64,000 nucleotides of DNA, from positions 372,001 through 436,000 of the forward strand of contig NZ_JAMBOE010000004.1 of assembly GCF_023715465.1 (NCBI RefSeq). Reading direction: 5' to 3'. The notes below the pieces were generated by a model. It was not told the origin of the DNA and did not search any database. It saw nothing but the letters and a program-made list of their open reading frames with translations. This DNA comes from Paenibacillus macerans. Lineage in GTDB: Bacteria; Bacillota; Bacilli; Paenibacillales; Paenibacillaceae. Each line of letters begins with the position of its first letter. Position 1 is the stretch's first letter. The position numbers were made by a program, and so were the translations under genes. Of this stretch, positions 54,581-62,158 are shown one piece after another.

Positions 54581-55870
54581 TCACTGCGCTGCCTCCAAAT
54601 CCCGCACCGCATACAGCGGCAGACTGATCGTAAATTCCGTGCCTTCGCCAGGCTCGCTGTTTACCGCGACCGTTCCGCCCAACGACAAGATCGCTTGGTA
54701 TGAAAACGTCAGCCCAAGCCCGGTTCCGCCCGATTTGGTCGAGAAATAAACGGAACCCAAGCGCCGGGTCTGCTCCTCCGTCATGCCGATGCCGTTGTCT
54801 TTGATGGACAGGGTGACCACCCCGGCAACCGCCTGCAGCTTGAGGATGACCCTGCCCTGCCGGTGGGGCGCCTCGGCGCAAGCTTCGACCGCGTTTTTGA
54901 TGAAATTGACGAGCACCTGCTTCATTTTATCGGGATTGGCCATGATCCATAAAGGCTCCTTATCCGCGGGATACTCGATTTCCAGCTCCACATTGTGCAT
55001 ATTGGCGAACGGATTCATGACATCTCTCGTTATTTGCAGCAGCTCCTGCAGATTGGTAGGGATCTGCTTTTCGGTAATCGGCTTCGAGATCGCAAGATAC
55101 TCCGACAAAATATATTCTGTACGCCCGATTTCGCTCATGCAAATGTCGATATAACGGTTGGTCCTTTCCCGGTCGGCCGCGCCTTCCCGGATCAGGGTCA
55201 AAAAGCCCTTGACCGCCGTTAACGGATTGCGCACCTCGTGAACCAACGATGCCGCGACATGGCTGATCGCCCGCACCCGCTCGTGCTGCGCGTAGTTGAT
55301 ATACAGCTCCTTGTCGGTGACTGCTTTTTTGAATAACGTTATCAGCAGCCAGCAGCCGATAGAATTTTGCACGGGAATAACGAAGAGATGAAAGAATAAA
55401 TGGTTCAAAACCGACTCCGGGTTGTACAAATACACCATACCGATGGGAATTGCCGAAAAAAACAAACCTGCCGCGATGATGACCGGCAACTTGCGGCTGG
55501 TCCGCTGGTAAATCCGGCACAGGACGAGCGAAACCGGGAACGTAATCAGCGTGATGAGCATCGCAACGAACGTACCGTCTCCCCCCAGATACAGCCGGTA
55601 TAATAAAAATTCCGCCAACAGGATCAGGCCGGTCTGCATCCCCCCGAAAATCAGGCCAAAGAACAGGATGGTATATCTAATGTCGTATGTATATCCGGGA
55701 ACGGCGCTGACGCCAAAGGTCATCGATAAGAAAAGGCAAATCATGCTGGTGGCGATGATGAATTTCGGCGTATAATTTTGCGTGCGGTCGCGATAAAACA
55801 GGTTAAACATGACTAAAGGCATATGGGCAAAAAATAGCTGGAGGACAATTTCCTTAAGATATAACATCAT
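54581..55870 (-). CDS. KinB-like sensor histidine kinase (5-6 TM)
   Basis: I choose ATG 55870 (429 aa), nine bases after GAGGGG. The N-terminal ~190 residues hold five to six membrane segments of the 5TM-LYT type ('YTILFFGLIFGGMQTGLILLAEFLLYRLYLGGDGTFVAMLIT'). The kinase core follows: H box 'ISHVAASLVHEVRNPLTAVKGFL', N box 'MKQVLVNFIKNAVEACAEA', G1 'LSIKDNGIGM', G2 'KSGGTGLGLTFS'. This is the architecture of sporulation kinases such as KinB. No response regulator is adjacent, which is usual for phosphorelay kinases. It is co-oriented with the PstS-like gene. Confidence 0.87.
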   Translation of the reverse strand: MMLYLKEIVLQLFFAHMPLVMFNLFYRDRTQNYTPKFIIATSMICLFLSMTFGVSAVPGYTYDIRYTILFFGLIFGGMQTGLILLAEFLLYRLYLGGDGTFVAMLITLITFPVSLVLCRIYQRTSRKLPVIIAAGLFFSAIPIGMVYLYNPESVLNHLFFHLFVIPVQNSIGCWLLITLFKKAVTDKELYINYAQHERVRAISHVAASLVHEVRNPLTAVKGFLTLIREGAADRERTNRYIDICMSEIGRTEYILSEYLAISKPITEKQIPTNLQELLQITRDVMNPFANMHNVELEIEYPADKEPLWIMANPDKMKQVLVNFIKNAVEACAEAPHRQGRVILKLQAVAGVVTLSIKDNGIGMTEEQTRRLGSVYFSTKSGGTGLGLTFSYQAILSLGGTVAVNSEPGEGTEFTISLPLYAVRDLEAAQ

Positions 55871-56073
55871 GCGCATTCACCCCTCGTCGAAAGACATGGT
55901 CGACCCGTCAGTTCACCCTAAAATATTCCATATCCCTCCGGTAAATCCTCTTTCCTTTCGGGGGTTATCACAAGTTTCTTGGTTCGAAAGAAGGCATGGC
56001 CGGTTGTCCCGGTGCATAGGTTGTATAAGCAGGACTAGCCTGCGACTCCATTACCTGCAAAAGGATGATCCCT

Positions 56074-56727
56074 GTGAACCGCAATCGCCATGCTTACCGG
56101 GCTTTTCTTCTACGCCGCCTTTGGAAAAAAACATCCCACATCATTGCAGGCTCCCTGATCCAGGGCTGCGCTATGGGCGTTTTTTTGTTTCCGCATTCCA
56201 TTCCCTCCGGGAGCGGCGCAGGCCTTGCGATGCTGCTGAATTACTGGTTTCATCTGCCGCTAAGCATCGGATTTTGGCTGGTCAACATCTCATTCCTTTT
56301 GTTTGCGGTGCATTATCTGGGGCGGGTCAGCGCGTTTGGAACGATTATGGTCATCACCATAACCTCGGTTTCCGTCAATTTTTTTGAAGTGTATGTCAAA
56401 ACGCCTTTCGGCAGTTTATGGATCAATTTGCTGGTCGGCTCCGTCATTTTGGGCACCGGCATTTCCATCCTGTTCAGGGAGCGGGTGACGAACGGGGGGA
56501 TCGGTTTTGTGGCGCTGGCCATCGCGAAAGCGCGGAGAATCAATCCCGGGACCTCGCTGTTTATCATAAACGTCCTCATTTTTTCGCTGACCGCAATCGT
56601 GATTGATTGGAAGATTATTATCCAGGCCCTCATCTGCCAGTGGATATCGACCCGCGTCATCAAGTGGCTGCACAATCCCTCTTTGTTGGGAAAAGTGGGT
56701 TTCCATCTGGCATGGCGCAAAAAATAA
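56074..56727 (+). CDS. YitT-family membrane protein
   Basis: I choose GTG 56074 (217 aa), eight bases after AAAAGGA; ATG 56065 overlaps that box. About five membrane segments occur. 'AGSLIQGCAMGVFLFPHSIPSGSGAGLAMLLNYWFHLPLSIGFWLVNISFLLFA' is the duplicated signature of YitT/YqfU proteins, whose function is unknown. The usual C-terminal DUF2179 domain is absent and the protein ends with a basic tail, so it is a short form. The next 30 bases lead straight into a broken cellulase gene. Confidence 0.8.
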   Translation: MNRNRHAYRAFLLRRLWKKTSHIIAGSLIQGCAMGVFLFPHSIPSGSGAGLAMLLNYWFHLPLSIGFWLVNISFLLFAVHYLGRVSAFGTIMVITITSVSVNFFEVYVKTPFGSLWINLLVGSVILGTGISILFRERVTNGGIGFVALAIAKARRINPGTSLFIINVLIFSLTAIVIDWKIIIQALICQWISTRVIKWLHNPSLLGKVGFHLAWRKK

Positions 56728-56756
56728 CCCGAACAACATGTAAAATTATTACTACA

Positions 56757-57931
56757 AAAGCATCCGGATTCCGGTCACCTGGGATAGCCATATCGGAAAA
56801 GCGCCGGACTACACCATCGAACCGGCCTATCTCGATCGGGTCGAGGAAGTGGTTGACTGGGCGCTGGAGGCCAAGCTGTACGTCATGATCAACGTCCACC
56901 ACGATTCCGGCACAGGAGGATTTGGATGAGCTGTACAAAACGATTCAAACGTTAAACGATCCGAACCTGATCGCGACCGTTCATTATTACGGCTTCTGGC
57001 CGTTTAGCGTAAACGTCGCCGGGTATTACAAGTTCGAAAAGGATACGCAGCAGGATATCGTCACGACGTTCGACAACGTCCACAACACGCTGGTCGCCAA
57101 AGGCATTCCCGTCATTCTTGGGGAATACGGGCTGCTCGGCTTTGACAAAAACACCAATGTGATCGAACAAGGGGAAAAACTGAAGTTTTTTGAGGCTTTA
57201 ACCCACTATGTCCAGCAGAAAAAGATCACCCACATGCTGTGGGACAACGGCCAGCATTTCAACCGGCTTACGTATAAATGGTCCGATGACGAGCTGTTCC
57301 AAATGATGAAGGCGAGCTGGAAAAAACGCCCCGCTACCACGGAAACCGATCTGGTGTACTTGAGAAACGGCGGACCAATCAGGACGCCAAGGTCCAGCTT
57401 AATCTGAACGGAAATCAGCTTACCGAACTGTTTGCGGACGGGCAAAAATTAAAGAAGGGGGCGGATTACGAGGTAAGCGGCCAGGAACTGACGCTGACAT
57501 CCGGCCTGCTCACCCGCCTGACAAACGGCAGCGGCCTGGGGCTGAAAGTGGCCTTGTCCGCCCGTTTCAGCTACGGTCCGGACTGGCGGCTGAAAGTGTA
57601 TGTGTACGATACGCCGGTGCTGAGCAGCGCGTCGGGAACGACCGAAACGTTTGCGGTCCCGGCCGCGTTTAACGGCAATCTTGTGGCGACGATGGAGGCG
57701 GTTTATGCCGACGGCAGCAATGCCGGTCCGCAAAACTGGACCCCTTACAAGGAATTCGGCTATACGTTTATGCCCGATTACGAGACAGGCGTCATCAAGC
57801 TGCAGCCGGAATTTTGGCGCGAAGTGAACGATGGCGAGGTGACGCTGAAGTTCCACTTCTGGAGCGGCGAAATCGTGACCTACAAAGCCGTTAAGAGCGG
57901 TACGAGCGTGACGGGGACGAGCGTGAAGTGA
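56757..57931 (+). pseudogene. GH5-type cellulase with X2-like domain, multiply broken
   Basis: Three pieces of one secreted cellulase remain. (1) 56757-56910 reads 'YKSIRIPVTWDSHIGKAPDYTIEPAYLDRVEEVVDWALEAKLYVMINVHHDS'. The signal peptide and N-terminus are gone. (2) After a deletion of roughly 100 codons, including the NEP acid/base region, 'QEDLDELYKTIQTLNDPNLIATVHYYGFW' continues to 'GIPVILGEYGLLGFDK' (nucleophile Glu) and 'HMLWDNGQHFNRL'. (3) A frameshift near 57390 leads to an Ig/X2-like module ('DAKVQLNLNGNQLTELFADGQKLKKGADYEVSGQELTLTSGLLTRL') and a CBM-like end at 57931. It cannot make an active enzyme. Confidence 0.88.
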
Positions 57932-57970
57932 AGGACAAGGGGGAGTGTAAGGGGGACTTGAGGGGCAGCC

Positions 57971-58050
57971 AAGTAAGTTACCGCAAGTTAGCGAGTCCCA
58001 TAAATCCAAAAGTCCACGTAAGTTACCGCAAGTTAACAGAAGTTACCGTA
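57971..58050. repeat. Intergenic repeat family E (GTAAGTTACCGCAAGTTA)
   Basis: AAGTAAGTTACCGCAAGTTA occurs twice about 44 bases apart, followed by a third partial AGAAGTTACCGTAA. Confidence 0.65.
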
Positions 58051-58128
58051 ATTCCACCTAAATCCCTTTAAGTCCCGTGGAAGTCTCCACCCAATAGTGG
58101 CGCACAAAAGAGCCGCGAATTTTACGCG

Positions 58129-58267
58129 AAATGCAAAAGTGCAGTTCATACTCGCTCAAATAACCATAATTTGTAAAATAGACACAGATCAAATGTACTT
58201 TTGCATTTCGCACGCCTCAAAATGGAGATATGCGAAAAATGAGATGTACTTTTGCAGTTGGTTCGCA
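58129..58267. repeat. Intergenic repeat family A, copy 3
   Basis: AAATGCAAAAGTGCAGTTCA starts the copy; inverse AAATGTACTTTTGCATTTCG and GAGATGTACTTTTGCAGTTG follow. The centre ATAACCATAATTTGTAAA is shared with the copy at 1445-1584. Confidence 0.75.
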
Positions 58268-58353
58268 TCGGTAAAGTTGGTACGCTGGGATTAAGCAGCT
58301 TTACTCTACGTGCCCGCCGAGCGAAGCACTCGTTTAAGACATGCATGTTTGGA

Positions 58354-58398
58354 TTAAGGCGTTCTTCCCTGGTTTTGTCCCGGGGAGAGCGCCTTTTC
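58354..58398. terminator. Hairpin between repeats and the MarR-GNAT gene
   Basis: AAGGCG and CGCCTT enclose CCCTGG/CCGGGG pairing, with TTTTCTT on the plus strand. It lies 18 bases after the MarR-GNAT stop on the minus strand. Confidence 0.55.
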
Positions 58399-58415
58399 TT
58401 CAACCTTTTGCCTTT

Positions 58416-59351
58416 TTATTTAGACTGAGTCAGCTCATACGTCAATTCAACCAGAGGCTTGCCCCAGTTATTGCTCGGATGCTCCGCGACTTTGACGAAG
58501 CCCGCCCGCGTGTACATCCGGATCGCCTGCTGCTGATCCTCTGTCGTTTCCAGGAAAACTTTCGGGTAGCCCTTTTCCCGGCAGTATTTCATCGCTTCGT
58601 CCAGCAGCCTGCGCCCAAGTCCGATCCCGCGGTACTGCGGATGCACGACAAACCAGCGCAGCTGGGCTTTGCCCGGCGAATGCTCGACAATGGCAATCGC
58701 GCCCACCATACTGCCGTTCGCTTCCGCAAACCAAAACCGGTTCTTGCCCGGGCTGTAGTTTTCAAAAAACTCGTAAAACGTTTTGCACACGTATCCCTCA
58801 AACCGATGGTTGTAGCCCCGCTCCTGATAAATCCAACCGTGCAGATGGACCAGATAGCCGGCGTCCCCGGGCCGCAGATCGTTGCGGATGACGATTTCCT
58901 CACCCGTCAGCACCGGTTTCTCCGACAGCGCCGCTTCAATCGAGCGCATTCCCTCTGTTAGCTGTAGTTGTTCCTGTTCCGGCAGACGGCTGATCATTTG
59001 ATAAATTTGGCCGTCGGACAACCCGTTAAGCCGGGCCAACGTCTCTTTCCCCTGATCAGTCAGGAACAGATAGTACAGCCGCCCGTCCTCTTTAGACTGC
59101 TCTCTGTAGGCGAGGCCCATTTTTTCGAAGCGTTTGATGATCCGGCTTAAATAACCGGGGTCGATACTCAGCAGCTCGATCAGCATTTTGGCCGTACAGT
59201 TTGGAGTATTGCCAATTTCATAAAGCACCCGGGCCTCCGACAACGAAAAATCGCTATTCAGCATGTGCTGATCCAAGAGTCCAAGGATATTCGTATAAAA
59301 CCGGTTAAATCTGCGGACGGCCTGAATGATAGGGTGATGGACGGAATTCAT
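58416..59351 (-). CDS. MarR-type HTH fused to GNAT acetyltransferase
   Basis: The 311-aa protein starts at ATG 59351 with AGGAGG nearby. Residues ~5-140 are a MarR winged helix ('LNSDFSLSEARVLYEIGNTPNCTAKMLIELLSIDPGYLSRIIKRFEKMGLAYREQSKEDGRLYYLFLTDQG'). Residues ~155-305 are a GNAT domain with the acetyl-CoA loop 'VVHPQYRGIGLGRRLLDEAM' and 'YPKVFLETTEDQQQAIRMYTRAGF'. This fusion is widespread in Gram-positives; substrates are unknown. An upstream gap of about 70 bases separates it from the GNAT gene read in the same direction. Confidence 0.9.
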   Translation of the reverse strand: MNSVHHPIIQAVRRFNRFYTNILGLLDQHMLNSDFSLSEARVLYEIGNTPNCTAKMLIELLSIDPGYLSRIIKRFEKMGLAYREQSKEDGRLYYLFLTDQGKETLARLNGLSDGQIYQMISRLPEQEQLQLTEGMRSIEAALSEKPVLTGEEIVIRNDLRPGDAGYLVHLHGWIYQERGYNHRFEGYVCKTFYEFFENYSPGKNRFWFAEANGSMVGAIAIVEHSPGKAQLRWFVVHPQYRGIGLGRRLLDEAMKYCREKGYPKVFLETTEDQQQAIRMYTRAGFVKVAEHPSNNWGKPLVELTYELTQSK

Positions 59352-59423
59352 GGGTTACCTCCTAAAAAAAACATAGAATAGTAACCCCATCATAAAGCAT
59401 TTAATTTGACTTAGTCAACTAAT

Positions 59424-60290
59424 TCATTTGACGTTATCAACTATATGGCGCCCGGCCGGCAAACGATAATAAGGGATCATCTGCGAGGGCACGAATCCCA
59501 GCTTCTGGGCCAGCCTGTACGAGCCTTCATTTTCCCGGCGGCAGGACCAGACCGGATCCAAGCCTTGCCGCAGGCAGTAATCGATCAGCGCCGAGCATAC
59601 GCCGGCCGCAAAACCTCTTCCGCGGTATTTTTCAGCAGTCTCTATGCCGATTTCCAGCTCTTTTTTGGTGATGAACGCGGAAAACGCCGTAGCGGCGATT
59701 TCCCCCTGGCAAATCAGGCTGAATCCAATCCCCATTCGCTCAAACTCAGCTTCGTCCCTCCAGAAAAAACGCGGAACAACAGCCCCCGGAGCCGCAAGGA
59801 ACATCTTCTTCGTTGTTCTAACGATCTCGCAGCCCGCCAAATTTGCCGGTTTCATGGCAGCCCGGTATTTGTCCCGGTCAAAACGAAAGTTGACCCGCGT
59901 ATATTCGGCTACTTTAGGTGACAGGCTATCGATTTCTTCCTGTAACTCCGCGCGCCTCGCCACCAGCTCCGAGCCGAGCATTTCGCGAATCCGCTCGTTC
60001 CAGCCGGCCGGGTAGGCCTGCAGCCATTCGTGGCCGCTGCGCGCCTGGGCTTTGTCCAGCAAATATTGCTGCAGCCACTGATTAAAGCCGGGCTTGTCCG
60101 CAGCGCCGAACAACAAGGACATCCCGTAAGGGTGGACGACATAAAATACGCTTGGGCTAACGTCATCATCGGCGTAAACTTGCCCCGGCGTTTTCCCGTG
60201 GATCACGGATTCGGCAAATAAAGTGTTAAAACCCACCTCCCGCAGCGGCTCCTCGGCTTTCTTGTAATCCCGGACGTCAAGCAGAATCAT
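59424..60290 (-). CDS. GNAT-family acetyltransferase (PF12746-like)
   Basis: The 288-aa protein starts at ATG 60290 with GGAGGG seven bases upstream. The N-terminal half ('FYVVHPYGMSLLFGAADKPGFNQWLQQYLLDKAQARSGHEWLQAYPAGWNERI') and C-terminal GNAT half ('IGIETAEKYRGRGFAAGVCSALIDYCLRQGLDPVWSCRRENEGSYRLAQKLGF') match the two-part GNAT family found in Bacilli. The substrate is unknown. It follows the VOC gene by 12 bases and is likely in one operon with it. Confidence 0.83.
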   Translation of the reverse strand: MILLDVRDYKKAEEPLREVGFNTLFAESVIHGKTPGQVYADDDVSPSVFYVVHPYGMSLLFGAADKPGFNQWLQQYLLDKAQARSGHEWLQAYPAGWNERIREMLGSELVARRAELQEEIDSLSPKVAEYTRVNFRFDRDKYRAAMKPANLAGCEIVRTTKKMFLAAPGAVVPRFFWRDEAEFERMGIGFSLICQGEIAATAFSAFITKKELEIGIETAEKYRGRGFAAGVCSALIDYCLRQGLDPVWSCRRENEGSYRLAQKLGFVPSQMIPYYRLPAGRHIVDNVK

Positions 60291-60302
60291 CGGTTTCCCT
60301 CC

Positions 60303-60656
60303 TCACCTCTTGATATAATCCGTAATGCCCAGCCGGTTTCCGAAGGGATCATCAAATTCGACCGCCGTCCCCGTAGCTATTGCAAAGGGCTCGGAAGTGA
60401 ATGCAACGCCCTTTTCCCTAAGCTCATTAAATTTTCGCCGGGCATCGTCAACTAGAAACCATATTGCCGGTTTGGCGGCGGGAAAATGGGAAGTATCTCT
60501 AAGAATAACAGCAGGCTCTTCCCGGCCGATCCGATAAGCCAGCATTCCTTTTGCCGAAAAGTCGAATTTCACATCCAATCCCAACATTTGCCCATAATAG
60601 TATCCTGCCTGCTTAAGATCGCCAACGGGCAGAAAAAAATTATCGTAGCCTTTCAC
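60303..60656 (-). CDS. VOC-family (glyoxalase-like) protein
   Basis: The start is GTG 60656 (117 aa), directly behind AAAGGAGGGG; an ATG one base upstream leads to an immediate stop. The short beta-alpha-beta-beta-beta repeats ('GYDNFFLPVGDLKQAGYYYGQMLGLDVKFDF', 'AVEFDDPFGNRLGITDYI') belong to the vicinal-oxygen-chelate fold. The first metal-binding His of true glyoxalase I is not obvious, so an antibiotic-binding or other VOC role is possible. Confidence 0.8.
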   Translation of the reverse strand: MKGYDNFFLPVGDLKQAGYYYGQMLGLDVKFDFSAKGMLAYRIGREEPAVILRDTSHFPAAKPAIWFLVDDARRKFNELREKGVAFTSEPFAIATGTAVEFDDPFGNRLGITDYIKR

Positions 60657-60696
60657 ATATACCCCTCCTTTAGGATTCGGCTTACCCAACTCCTGA

Positions 60697-60948
60697 TCAT
60701 TTGCCGTTAACCAGGTTTTGCCAAGCCGGCAGCCGGGCCATCATATTTCTTGCGGCAGCTTCCGCAGCTTGCCGGTCTAATCCTTGGGTCCGTATGATAA
60801 AAGCGGTTAAGGATTCCAGCTTCTCGTCATAAGACTGCATCGTTCCGTCAGGACGCGCGCAATGCACGCAGTAGTTTTTCGCGGTATCCCCCATGGCAAA
60901 TTCGGACGGTTCGTTCATCGGCATTCCGCAAGCAATACATGTTTTCAT
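60697..60948 (-). CDS. Small zinc-ribbon protein
   Basis: An 83-aa protein; ATG 60948 gives the family-like start MKTCIACGMPM. C4/C7 and C27/C30 (CIAC and CVHC) form a zinc ribbon (PF12674-like). The second half is helical. In Bacilli similar genes lie beside TetR regulators, as here; function unknown. Confidence 0.75.
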   Translation of the reverse strand: MKTCIACGMPMNEPSEFAMGDTAKNYCVHCARPDGTMQSYDEKLESLTAFIIRTQGLDRQAAEAAARNMMARLPAWQNLVNGK

Positions 60949-60991
60949 TGTCCATCGCATCTCCTTGCATTTTTTTTATGGCAAAAGATAG

Positions 60992-61591
60992 TTATCTTTT
61001 GACAGCGATCATGCGCCAATAATGCTCCAACAGTTCTTGACCGTAACGCTCCAGCACGGATCCGCCCGGGGCAAAAAGGTCATTATTGGCCAAATAATAA
61101 TGAATCAAGCCGATCCAGGTGTTGAACAGCAAATGCAGCGGGTACACATCTATGGCGCCGGCATTCATTTCCCGCTCGGCCGCTTGGCTTACATGCAAAG
61201 ATATCGTTGATTGGATCGCAATCAGCACGTTTCGGGAGCTATCCGGCAATAGCCTGCTTTCGATCACCAAACGGGTATAAAAGGCTTCAAACTCCGCCAG
61301 GCCGGTAAGATGCGCCTTCAGCACGTCCCGCAAGCCCCCGCCTTCCGCAGCCAGTTCATGCAACCGCCAGGATACCCGCGAGCCGAATTCCTCGATAACG
61401 GCATCCATCAGCGCTTCCTGCGTGGAAAAATGTGCAAACACTGTCCCGTGAGAAACTTTTGCCGCTTTGGCAATATCGGAAGTACGGGTAACCGTCAAGC
61501 CGTTTTGAGCAAACTGCACCAATGCGGTTTCGATCATGCGGTTTCTAGTTTGTTCTTTTTGTAATTGGCGTTGAGTTTTATGTCCAATCAT
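60992..61591 (-). CDS. TetR-family transcriptional regulator
   Basis: The 199-aa protein starts at ATG 61591, eight bases after AAGGAG. The N-terminal HTH is 'IETALVQFAQNGLTVTRTSDIAKAAKVSHGTVFAHFSTQEALMDAVI'; the rest is a helical ligand domain without recognisable specificity. It is first in a likely operon TetR, zinc ribbon, VOC, GNAT and may repress it, its ligand being unknown. Confidence 0.88.
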   Translation of the reverse strand: MIGHKTQRQLQKEQTRNRMIETALVQFAQNGLTVTRTSDIAKAAKVSHGTVFAHFSTQEALMDAVIEEFGSRVSWRLHELAAEGGGLRDVLKAHLTGLAEFEAFYTRLVIESRLLPDSSRNVLIAIQSTISLHVSQAAEREMNAGAIDVYPLHLLFNTWIGLIHYYLANNDLFAPGGSVLERYGQELLEHYWRMIAVKR

Positions 61592-61675
61592 TTCAGTGAC
61601 TCCTTACTCAATGACTTCTTACTCATCATAAGTCTTTTCGTTTGTAATGTCAAGATTTGGATTTTCGGAGCAACA

Positions 61676-61710
61676 AAAAAACGCCAGAAAAATTTGTTCC
61701 GGCGTTTTTT
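61676..61710. terminator. Bidirectional terminator
   Basis: AAAAAACGCC and GGCGTTTTTT flank a loop with GAA/TTC pairing. It ends the minus-strand transcript of the 115-aa gene to its right. Confidence 0.85.
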
Positions 61711-61755
61711 GCTGCACTCTACCCCACGAATGCTTATGCTCAAAACGGGCATCAA

Positions 61756-62103
61756 TTACTTTTTCTCCACCTGCAACAAAGTGATTCGTTTGGTCGCGTA
61801 AGTGTCCTTAATCCGCTCCTCGGGAATGACGTTCAGCTTAATCAATCCCGCCACCTTTTGCGCATCCGCCTTAGAAATCAACCGCCATACCTCAGGGTCG
61901 GGGAGCGCTTCGTACAGCTTTTGGTCGTCATATTCCTTCCGTTCCTGAAAAATCGCCTTCACCCGGTAGCTCCCGATTTCCAGCTCGGCAGCTCCCTGCT
62001 CAAGACAATGCTTCAAAATTTCGCTGCGCAGTTCGGCCATTTCCAGCTCCGCCTCTTTTTGCTGCTGTTTTAATTGATAATACCGCTTCACCTTTTTATC
62101 CAA
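61756..62103 (-). CDS. Conserved-looking hypothetical, N-terminal coiled coil
   Basis: I choose TTG 62103 (115 aa), ten bases after AAGGAG; GTG 62112 is too close to that box. Residues ~3-35 are strongly helical and charged ('KKVKRYYQLKQQQKEAELEMAELRSEILKHC'), likely a coiled coil. The remainder ('IGSYRVKAIFQERKEYDDQKLYEALPDPEVWRLISKADAQKVAGLIKLNVI') resembles small phage-like or DNA-associated proteins, but I do not recognise a family. It lies downstream of the SLH gene on the same strand, 55 bases away, and has its own site and terminator. Confidence 0.7.
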   Translation of the reverse strand: MDKKVKRYYQLKQQQKEAELEMAELRSEILKHCLEQGAAELEIGSYRVKAIFQERKEYDDQKLYEALPDPEVWRLISKADAQKVAGLIKLNVIPEERIKDTYATKRITLLQVEKK

Positions 62104-62158
62104 CCTGCTCACGCTCCTTCTAAGGCATGTATATGAACGGACAAGGTGGAATAAAACT

